From: Halobacteroidaceae bacterium
GTDB lineage: Bacteria; Bacillota; Halanaerobiia; B1SED10-174
DNA: 12,188 bases
Assembly: GCA_003550445.1 (NCBI GenBank)
Contig: PUKG01000027.1
Coordinates: 1-12,188, forward strand
Reading direction: 5' to 3'
The notes under the pieces are model-generated. The model was not told where the DNA came from. It ran no database searches and was given only the letters and a program-made list of their open reading frames with translations. Numbering within the stretch: position 1 is the first letter of the stretch; every line of letters begins with the position of its first letter. Made by a program: the position numbers and the translations under genes. Below are positions 6,741 to 12,188 of this stretch, one piece after another.

Positions 6741-7613
6741 TTACTGATCTCTTTGTTTGAATTCTTCAATTATTTCCAAAATTTCGGGGATTTTTTCTTC
6801 TGTAGCCTCTCGCCCTTTTTCAATAATGAGATTTGCCGCCTGGAGTTGTCCCCCTCCCATCCCGGTGACGTTTGGGGTAATAATTACATCTGCCTTGACT
6901 TCCAAAACTCTTCCCCTTTGCAGAAGGTTGTATGTTCTAACTGCAACATCAATATGTCCATCGGGGACTCCTTCAAAACTAAAGTTTTCATTTAAACTAA
7001 CCGCAATAACAATATCTGCTCCAAGTTCCCAGGCCAGGGTATCGGGCAGGTTTTGTAATACTCCTCCATCCACCAAAAGCATATCTTCGTAGCGAACAGG
7101 ATTAAAAACTATTGGCTGGGCAGAACTTGCGGCGACTGCCGTGCTTACAGAACCCTCTTTAAAAATATAGGTTTCTCCTCTAACAAGATCCACAGTAATA
7201 ACACCAAATTTTTTTTCCAGTTGATCAAAATCATCGTGAGGAATATGCCTTTTTATCTGGTTCATTATTCCCCTTGTACTGAAAAATCCGAGGTCAGGAA
7301 TTGAAGGAACCAAAAAATCCCAGTACCTGATATTTTCAGCAATTTCCCTAAGTTCCGGGACACTTTTACCGCTGGCATATAAAGAACCCACAATTGCTCC
7401 AGCGCTTGTTCCTGCTATAACTTCAGGAAATATTCCGTGTTCTTCCAGCACTTCAATTACCCCGATATGGGAAAACCCCCAGGAAGCCCCTCCGCTTAGG
7501 GCAAGCCCAATAACTGGTTCTCTTCCCTGCTCTTCCCCTATTGCTGACCCTACCCAAGAAAAAAGTAGTAGAACCATTAATAAAAAAACCTGGAACTTTC
7601 TTGGGCTAAACAT
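6741..7613 (-). CDS. Patatin-like phospholipase, probably exported
   Basis: The protein has about 290 residues. Residues 7-25 form a hydrophobic signal peptide (FQVFLLMVLLLFSWVGSA) after a basic start. The patatin domain follows: the glycine-rich oxyanion loop SGGASWG (40-46), the nucleophile elbow GTSAG with Ser70, ASSA-PIVF, and the dyad Asp182 in VDGGV. The loop has Ala-Ser where many members have Gly-Ala-Arg-Gly. Family members hydrolyse acyl esters of phospholipids or other lipids. The start is ambiguous. ATG 7613 has GGGGTG 6 bases upstream and overlaps the AroM stop in ATGTTTAG; the in-frame GTG at 7622 lacks a ribosome binding site and would add three residues. Cotranscription with AroM upstream and signal peptidase downstream is likely. 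Confidence 0.9.
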   Translation of the reverse strand: MFSPRKFQVFLLMVLLLFSWVGSAIGEEQGREPVIGLALSGGASWGFSHIGVIEVLEEHGIFPEVIAGTSAGAIVGSLYASGKSVPELREIAENIRYWDFLVPSIPDLGFFSTRGIMNQIKRHIPHDDFDQLEKKFGVITVDLVRGETYIFKEGSVSTAVAASSAQPIVFNPVRYEDMLLVDGGVLQNLPDTLAWELGADIVIAVSLNENFSFEGVPDGHIDVAVRTYNLLQRGRVLEVKADVIITPNVTGMGGGQLQAANLIIEKGREATEEKIPEILEIIEEFKQRDQ

Positions 7614-8298
7614 CTTTTTCACCCCAATCTTTTTGTTTTTTCCTTTCCCAATCCTGCAGTTGTTGCAAAATAACCATGATAACTTCCCTTACCAGTAAAA
7701 CAGGTGGAGAAATCTTTCCCTGTAAGGAAACTCGAAATGAAACATCGTAACCAAAACAATCCCCCAGAATCAAGTTGCATTTTTCCAGGAGACTTATTTG
7801 ACTCTTGGGCATTTCTTTTCCTCGGTAGGGAGGATGTGGGACAAAGAAAATTTTCCTTCCCTCTGTTTCCCAATTTTTCCTCATCATGTTCTCCTGGCCG
7901 GGATCCGGGGCTATTAGTCCCAATTTACCTGCCGGAAGCATCTTATCGACTAAATTTCGCAAAATATTATGGGGTAGTAATACAGGAACTTCACATTTAA
8001 AACGTTTTAATGGCGCAGAGCAGAGAACAATAATTAATTCGGCGCCATTTTGCACAAGTTTGTTTGCTGCCTTTTCTAAAAGGGGTTCTATTTTTTCTGA
8101 AGATAGAATTATTTCCCTGTCATTAGCGGTGGTGTGTAAAGGAACTTCATTATCTTCTGGGGCCAGATCCTCCCATTTTTCTTCTGGAATTTCGTTGAGA
8201 ACCCCATTTTCCAGAACACAAAAATCTTCAGGGAGCCAATCTAAAAAACCCTTCCGGGGAGCAAGCCCAATGGTTAAAAAACCAATTTTTGGTTTCAC
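7606..8298 (-). CDS. AroM family protein
   Basis: The protein has 230 residues. The N-terminus IGFLTIGLAPRKG matches the LTIG-x-P-R start of AroM proteins, and KLGLIAPDPGQE and GDCFGYDVSFR are later family blocks. AroM proteins are distant relatives of Asp/Glu and hydantoin racemases, which use two cysteines. Here Cys93 (VLCSAPL) and Cys181 (GDCFGYD) occupy the expected places, so racemase- or isomerase-type chemistry is possible but unproven. The name comes from the E. coli aroL region and does not mean an aromatic pathway enzyme. The start is GTG at 8298 with a GGGGAGGGG site just upstream. Its GTGA overlaps the DUF917 stop by 4 bases, a sign of translational coupling. Confidence 0.85.
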   Translation of the reverse strand: MKPKIGFLTIGLAPRKGFLDWLPEDFCVLENGVLNEIPEEKWEDLAPEDNEVPLHTTANDREIILSSEKIEPLLEKAANKLVQNGAELIIVLCSAPLKRFKCEVPVLLPHNILRNLVDKMLPAGKLGLIAPDPGQENMMRKNWETEGRKIFFVPHPPYRGKEMPKSQISLLEKCNLILGDCFGYDVSFRVSLQGKISPPVLLVREVIMVILQQLQDWERKKQKDWGEKDV

Positions 8299-9377
8299 TG
8301 CCCCTCCCCTCTCCTCAACTGAATTTTTTTCCCAAGACCATGGGTTAAAATGTTTTCCAGATCTTTTAAAAGTTCTGGGTCTTTGGCCCCGGCTCCAAGA
8401 ATTAACCTGTCCTGGGGAACGGTAATTACAACGACTTCCTGCCCTTTTTCAATATCTTCGGCACCAACAGGCCATCCGGTTTTTTTGTCAAACATGGTAA
8501 TCAGGTCAGGGAAAATTGCCCGGAAATTTTCTCCAGTTCCAAGGGTAATAAATTCGTTGCAAAAAAGCACTTCTATTTCCAACCCCGAAATTTTAATAAA
8601 ACCAAGGTCTAATCCACCCCTCTGGTTTCTTTCCACTTCTTCTACTTTGCCTGGGCCAATAAAATTACCCCGGAGAAAGCGCACTGCGATTTTTGCGGCT
8701 TCCATTCCCCCCTGAGGGATTCCCTCAGTAACCTCGTAACCTAATTGATATGCCTGCATTAGAGCTCCTGGAGCACCATGAGAACGAGCATAGCTCAGTT
8801 CTATCGGGTTTCGGGCCACGGCTATCATCGCCCCCTGGGATTCAGCCATTTCAATAACCATCTGGCTTCCCCTGTGAATATTGCCACGAAAGGATAGCTC
8901 TTTATCGCTTGGGCCGACAGCGGCCTGCCAGGATAAGAAATCTTCATTAAGGTGCAAACCCATTCCTCCCATTAAACCAAGGGGATGAGCTCGCCCGTTA
9001 CAGGGACAATCAATTAGTTTCAGGCCATAGGCTGCAGCCTGGCAAAACCCGTTAACACTGGCGTACCCACCATTTTCATTGGTGATAACTCCGGGGATTT
9101 CTTCGGGATAATTTGCCTGAAGTTTTTGAAAAGCCCTGGCAAAAACCTCTGGTTTAGGATAACTGGCTTTCTTTGAAGGAGGGCCAACCAGGGCTACAGT
9201 TGCTACAATTGTTTCTCCGGGAAGTTTTTCAGGGGAGTTTATGGATATTGGACCAACCTCTAAAGCCCATTCCAGGGCTTTTCTTCCTTCTTCAACAGAG
9301 CCTCCGCCCCCTCCACCCAGGATTGCTCCCCCCAGGAGAAGGTATTCACCCTGCCTTTTATTTTTTATCTCCAGCAT
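8295..9377 (-). CDS. DUF917 family protein (S-methyl-thiohydantoin desulfurase domain)
   Basis: The protein has 360 residues, full length for the family. The N-terminal glycine loop GGAILGGGGGGS (residues 16-27) is the hallmark. NENGGYAS followed by a GRAHPLGLMGGMG block marks the middle, and a conserved C-terminal half carries GGLDLGFIKISG and TGWPVG. The family is linked to hydantoin and thiohydantoin breakdown and often lies near hydantoinases, racemase relatives and peptide transporters; no precise reaction can be assigned. ATG 9377 has GGAGG 7 bases upstream. It is the first gene after a good promoter and overlaps the AroM gene by 4 bases. The upstream neighbour operon encodes a peptide importer, supporting a catabolic or scavenging role. 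Confidence 0.88.
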   Translation of the reverse strand: MLEIKNKRQGEYLLLGGAILGGGGGGSVEEGRKALEWALEVGPISINSPEKLPGETIVATVALVGPPSKKASYPKPEVFARAFQKLQANYPEEIPGVITNENGGYASVNGFCQAAAYGLKLIDCPCNGRAHPLGLMGGMGLHLNEDFLSWQAAVGPSDKELSFRGNIHRGSQMVIEMAESQGAMIAVARNPIELSYARSHGAPGALMQAYQLGYEVTEGIPQGGMEAAKIAVRFLRGNFIGPGKVEEVERNQRGGLDLGFIKISGLEIEVLFCNEFITLGTGENFRAIFPDLITMFDKKTGWPVGAEDIEKGQEVVVITVPQDRLILGAGAKDPELLKDLENILTHGLGKKIQLRRGEGQ

Positions 9378-9441
9378 TTTAATCCCTCCAGCTTCGAAGG
9401 AAGTTTTATTGTTTTAGCAATATTAATTTCCCCTGTTTTTT

Positions 9442-9470
9442 ATTATATCATCGGTTTAATTGGATGTCTT
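9442..9470 (-). promoter_or_regulatory. Probable sigma-A promoter of the DUF917 operon
   Basis: On the minus strand there is a perfect -10 box TATAAT (9442-9447), a 17-base spacer and AAGACA as the -35 (9465-9470, four of six consensus bases). Transcription would start near 9435, giving a leader of about 60 bases before the DUF917 ATG. Confidence 0.65.
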
Positions 9471-9495
9471 TAATAAATTAAAAATTTCTCTAATT

Positions 9496-9513
9496 CCCCT
9501 AATTAGATTGGGG
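9496..9513. promoter_or_regulatory. Imperfect palindrome upstream of the DUF917 promoter, possible operator
   Basis: CCCCTAATTAGATTGGGG pairs CCCC with GGGG and AAT with ATT, leaving one bulged T and a 3-base centre. It lies about 26 bases upstream of the -35 box and is not followed by a T run. A regulator binding site is possible, but there is no second copy to support it. Confidence 0.25.
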
Positions 9514-9580
9514 TTATCATCAAAAAATAAAGGTTTTCTCCTGAAACAGGTCTTTTTAAAAAAATTTTTCCGGGTCCTAA

Positions 9581-9629
9581 AATAAAAATTCCCGGATTAA
9601 AGACCCTTTTGATCTTTTTCCGGGAATTT
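9581..9629 (-). terminator. Rho-independent terminator of the peptide transporter operon
   Basis: There is a perfect 10-bp inverted repeat (9586-9595 AAATTCCCGG and 9620-9629), with extra AAAGA/TCTTT pairing inside the 24-base interior. On the minus strand it is followed by a TTTTTATTTT tract. It lies 9 bases after the stop of the second permease gene, so it ends that transcript. Confidence 0.8.
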
Positions 9630-9638
9630 GTTTTGCTA

Positions 9639-10496
9639 TTAATTTTTTAGTCTTGGGTCTAAAGCATCCCGCAAACCGTCTCCAACCATGTTAAAGGAAA
9701 GAACCAGAATCATTATGGCCAGCCCGGGAAAAAGACTTAAATGTGGAGATGAATGAATATGGGCTCTGGCCTGGCTTAACATTGCTCCCCAATCCGGCTG
9801 CGGAGGCTGGGCCCCCAGCCCAAGAAAACTTAAAGCAGCTGCGCTTAGCAGGGCAGTTGCCAATCGAAGTGTGCTTAAAACAAGAACCGGAGGAATGATA
9901 TTAGGAAGAATGTGGCGGCCAATAATCCTTAGGTTGGAAGCCCCCAGGGCTTTTGCTCCATCAACGAAATCATTTTCCTTTACACTTAAAACGGTTCCCC
10001 GGACAAGACGGGCAAATAGGGGTATTGACCAAATGCCAACTGCTATCATAACGTTGTATAGTCCGGGTCCCAGGGCTGCAACCAACCCTAAAGCGAGGAG
10101 AATTCCCGGGAAGGCCATCATTACATCCATTACTCTCATGATAATGTTATCAAGTAATCCCCCAAAAAAACCTGCTATTAGTCCAAGAAATCCGCCAGCT
10201 ATCAGCCCAATACTTACAGAAATTAGACCAATTGTAAGGGCAAGGCGAGAACCGTAAATAATTCTGCTTAATTGATCCCTTCCATGCTCATCAGTTCCCA
10301 AAAGATGTTCTCGGGAAGGGGGTTCCATTCTGTTTCTCCAGTTCTGGGCATAAGGGTCATGGGGAGCAATCTGAGGAGCAAAGATAGCAACAGTAATTGT
10401 AATTAAAATTATTAATAACCCAAGGACCGCCCCTTTATTTTTCCTGAAACGGCGCCAGAATACTGATAATTGTTCCCTGGTTTTATTTAAATCCAT
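9639..10496 (-). CDS. dppC: Di/oligopeptide ABC transporter permease, DppC type
   Basis: The protein has 285 residues with six membrane segments. The N-terminal OppC-type pattern is visible: a basic stretch, a first helix, APHDPYAQNW, then HLLGTDEHGRDQLSR before the permease core. The EAA loop that contacts the ATPase is in VDGAKALGASNLRII, and the C-terminus FNMVGDGLRDALDPRLK is typical. With the DppB-type protein it forms the membrane channel of a peptide importer; nickel or other small-substrate versions exist and cannot be excluded. I use ATG 10496, which has GGGAGG 8 bases upstream. A TTG six codons earlier would translate across that site. It starts 14 bases after the DppB stop and is the last gene before a terminator; no ATPase gene follows. 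Confidence 0.92.
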   Translation of the reverse strand: MDLNKTREQLSVFWRRFRKNKGAVLGLLIILITITVAIFAPQIAPHDPYAQNWRNRMEPPSREHLLGTDEHGRDQLSRIIYGSRLALTIGLISVSIGLIAGGFLGLIAGFFGGLLDNIIMRVMDVMMAFPGILLALGLVAALGPGLYNVMIAVGIWSIPLFARLVRGTVLSVKENDFVDGAKALGASNLRIIGRHILPNIIPPVLVLSTLRLATALLSAAALSFLGLGAQPPQPDWGAMLSQARAHIHSSPHLSLFPGLAIMILVLSFNMVGDGLRDALDPRLKN

Positions 10497-10510
10497 AGAA
10501 CAGCCCTCCC

Positions 10511-11452
10511 TCAATCATATCGGATTCGGGGATCTATTGCCCCATATAAAACATCAACTATTAGGTTAACAAAAACAAATGTTAGAGCTAAAAACATTAC
10601 TCCCCCCTGAACCACGGTAAAGTCTCGAAAGTGGATAGCAGAAACAATATAACGCCCTAAACCAGGCCAGGAAAAAACTGTTTCAACAACAACAGACCCT
10701 CCTAGCATGTATCCTAATTGAATCCCACCCATTGTAATTATGGGGATTGCAGCATTCCTGAGGGCATGACGGAAAAGAACAACTCTTTCTCCCAGGCCCT
10801 TTGAGCGGGCCGTGCGGATATAATCCTGCCTCAAAACTTCCAGAATACTGGATCTGGTTAAGCGGGCAAGCATTGCCGCGGAAGGGATCCCCAGGGTTAT
10901 AGCAGGCAGAACATAACTTTTAAAACCAATCCAGGTCCAGGGATATCCAGCCATCCCCGAGGGAGGGAAGATTCTCACAACAAAGGCAAGATAATACATT
11001 AACATTAATCCCAGCCAAAAGGCCGGCGCTGAAAGTCCCCCGATGGCGAACAACATACTAATGTTGTCAAAAATCGAATACTGTTTTGTGGCAGCAAAAA
11101 TACCCAGGGGGATACTAATAATTAAGCCAAAAACCATTGCCATAAAGGCCAGGCTGATGGTTGCGAAATATCTGTCTCGAATTTCTTCCATTACAGGTAA
11201 GCGGGTCCTTAGAGATCGCCCAAGATCACCTCGAGCCAGGCCTAATAAAAAAGTTCCAAATTGTTCAGGAAGAGATCTATCCAATCCTAGCCGGGTTCGA
11301 ATTGCCTGAACATCTGCTTCGCTTGCTCCTATCCCTGCCATTACACGGGCAGGGTCTCCGGGAATTAGATGCATAATCATAAAGGAGATAAAGGCTACTC
11401 CTATTAAGATGGGTACGAGATAAATTAAGCGGCGAACAATATAGGTAAACAA
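10511..11452 (-). CDS. dppB: Di/oligopeptide ABC transporter permease, DppB type
   Basis: The protein has 313 residues. The N-terminus (YIVRRLIYLVPILIGVAFISF, then HLIPGDPARVMAG) is the standard DppB/OppB start, and LGLDRSLPEQF follows. The EAA loop is in ARSKGLGERVVLFRHALRNA, and the end (VFSWPGLGRYIV, then LIVDVLYGAIDPRIRY) is also typical. Six membrane segments are expected. It pairs with the DppC-type protein. The start is TTG at 11452, with GGGGAGG 7 bases upstream. The 108 bases between it and the binding-protein gene hold a strong stem-loop and a candidate promoter, so the permeases may be expressed at a level different from the binding protein. Confidence 0.93.
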   Translation of the reverse strand: MFTYIVRRLIYLVPILIGVAFISFMIMHLIPGDPARVMAGIGASEADVQAIRTRLGLDRSLPEQFGTFLLGLARGDLGRSLRTRLPVMEEIRDRYFATISLAFMAMVFGLIISIPLGIFAATKQYSIFDNISMLFAIGGLSAPAFWLGLMLMYYLAFVVRIFPPSGMAGYPWTWIGFKSYVLPAITLGIPSAAMLARLTRSSILEVLRQDYIRTARSKGLGERVVLFRHALRNAAIPIITMGGIQLGYMLGGSVVVETVFSWPGLGRYIVSAIHFRDFTVVQGGVMFLALTFVFVNLIVDVLYGAIDPRIRYD

Positions 11453-11506
11453 AAAATAACCTCCCCTCTTACAGAAAAAAGTTGAATACTGAGGCTGGGT
11501 CCTCTT

Positions 11507-11535
11507 TTTATAGTTTAAGGATAAAGGGCCGGCAA
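11507..11535 (-). promoter_or_regulatory. Candidate internal promoter for the permease genes
   Basis: On the minus strand TTGCCG (11530-11535), a 17-base spacer and TATAAA (11507-11512) match sigma-A consensus at four and five of six positions. The -35 overlaps the stem-loop at 11521-11550. This is an inference from spacing and sequence alone. Confidence 0.4.
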
Positions 11536-11550
11536 AGGCCGGCCCCTTAT
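11521..11550. terminator. Strong GC-rich stem-loop between binding-protein and permease genes
   Basis: Arms 11521-11533 and 11538-11550 pair over 13 positions with one G-T pair on the minus strand, around a 4-base loop; the core is GGGCCGGC. On the minus strand only a broken T tract (CCCTTTAT) lies at its 3' edge, so it would terminate partially or act as a 3' mRNA stabiliser for the binding protein. On the plus strand it is followed by TTTTT, a better terminator, but no plus-strand gene is upstream. Confidence 0.65.
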
Positions 11551-11560
11551 TTTTTCTAAA

Positions 11561-12188
11561 CTACTCTTTGTAAAGTGTAGTATAGTCGTGGGTCCGGGAT
11601 GCTGTAAAGACATAGTCTTTAACTGAAGCACTGTGAGCAATAATATAAAGTTCGTTCATGATATTAATTGTAGGAACATCTTCCATAATTAGATCCTGAA
11701 CCTCGAAGTAGATTTCTTCCCTTTCTTCAAAAACGGCAGTCCGGAGTCCTCTATCAAGAAGGGCGTCAACATCGGGATTGCTATAATCACCCCAGTTTGC
11801 CCAACCGCCAGTTCCATACATTATATTAAGGTGGGAAGCAGGTTCCCCAGTTCTTTGCATCATTCCAATATAGGCAAGGTCAAATTCACGCTCGCTAAGA
11901 CGATCAATGAGGGTTGCGAACTCAAGGATTTCTAATCTTGCATCCACACCAATTTCTCTGAATTGATAGTGGACAGCTTCGTTTAATTCTCTATCCTTGG
12001 TATAGCGGCCCTGGGGAGTTGAAAGGGTGAACTGAAGGGTTTCCCCGGCATCATTTCGCAAAAGACCATCCGCGCCAGGGGTCCAACCAGCTTCGGCAAA
12101 TAATTCTAGAGCCTTATCTGGATCATAATCATAGGAAAGGACATCAGGATTGTGGAAAAGTGACTGGTTTGTAAGGGGACCATAAGCA
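11561..12188 (-). CDS. Peptide ABC transporter substrate-binding protein, C-terminal part
   Basis: The 3' 208 codons of a family 5 solute-binding protein (DppA/OppA type) are present; the start lies beyond the right edge. DPDKALELFAEAGWTPGADG followed by LRNDAGETL is the characteristic lobe II block. FREIGVDARLEI, FDLAYIGM and the VPTINIM region complete the typical C-terminal domain. It would capture peptides outside the membrane, as a lipoprotein in a Gram-positive cell, and deliver them to the permease pair encoded downstream. The in-frame TTG at 12061 is internal and is not the start. Ligand cannot be read from this part; dipeptides, longer peptides, glutathione or nickel carriers share the fold. 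Confidence 0.92.
   Translation of the reverse strand, partial: AYGPLTNQSLFHNPDVLSYDYDPDKALELFAEAGWTPGADGLLRNDAGETLQFTLSTPQGRYTKDRELNEAVHYQFREIGVDARLEILEFATLIDRLSEREFDLAYIGMMQRTGEPASHLNIMYGTGGWANWGDYSNPDVDALLDRGLRTAVFEEREEIYFEVQDLIMEDVPTINIMNELYIIAHSASVKDYVFTASRTHDYTTLYKE

Noticed and set aside
7606..8298. AroM as an aromatic amino-acid biosynthesis enzyme
   Set aside because: The name reflects the E. coli gene location only; no shikimate pathway gene is nearby and the fold is racemase-like.
7886..8425. Long plus-strand open frame opposite AroM and DUF917
   Set aside because: It is antisense to two well-supported genes, Ser/Pro-rich and without a recognisable domain or ribosome binding site.
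1..12188. CRISPR arrays, tRNA, rRNA, insertion sequences
   Set aside because: No regularly spaced repeats, tRNA-like cloverleaf, rRNA sequence, transposase or paired terminal repeats were seen on either strand.

Overview
The window looks like a chromosomal stretch from a low-to-mid GC Gram-positive bacterium, probably Bacillota of the Clostridia type. I base this on strong GGAGG-type ribosome binding sites, five TTG starts, tight minus-strand operons, rho-independent terminators and the mix of families. I cannot name genus or species. I see no rRNA, tRNA, CRISPR array, phage or insertion sequence.

Layout. The left end (to 1162) holds the 3' part of a plus-strand gamma-glutamyltransferase. 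It converges on a long minus-strand gene series, and one bidirectional terminator (1165-1195) serves both directions. Read in the direction of minus-strand transcription, from the right edge leftward, the rest is as follows. (1) A dipeptide/oligopeptide ABC importer: the 3' end of the binding-protein gene, then two permease genes, ending in a terminator at 9581-9629. A stem-loop and a candidate internal promoter lie between the binding-protein and permease genes. (2) A promoter at 9442-9470, then DUF917, AroM-family, patatin and signal peptidase I genes, with start/stop overlaps between the first three and a terminator at 6084-6118. (3) The wreck of a DrrAB-like ABC exporter: the ATPase reads only to its Walker A lysine, then runs straight into the middle of a frameshifted ABC-2 permease. 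(4) A small-enzyme operon: hemolysin III/PAQR membrane protein, nitroreductase, GNAT acetyltransferase, Nudix hydrolase, CPBP membrane protease and a nucleotidyltransferase.

How the genes work together. The peptide importer, the gamma-glutamyltransferase and the DUF917-AroM pair suggest scavenging of peptides and modified amino-acid derivatives; this is inference from context. DUF917 is linked to (thio)hydantoin-type substrates, and AroM is a relative of Asp/Glu racemases. The patatin gene encodes a probable exported lipase-like protein and sits directly upstream of a signal peptidase gene. The small-enzyme operon looks like assorted housekeeping or stress functions.

I found no clearly new defence or mobile system. 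The most informative items are the fused, decaying ABC exporter and the coupled DUF917-AroM-patatin-peptidase operon.
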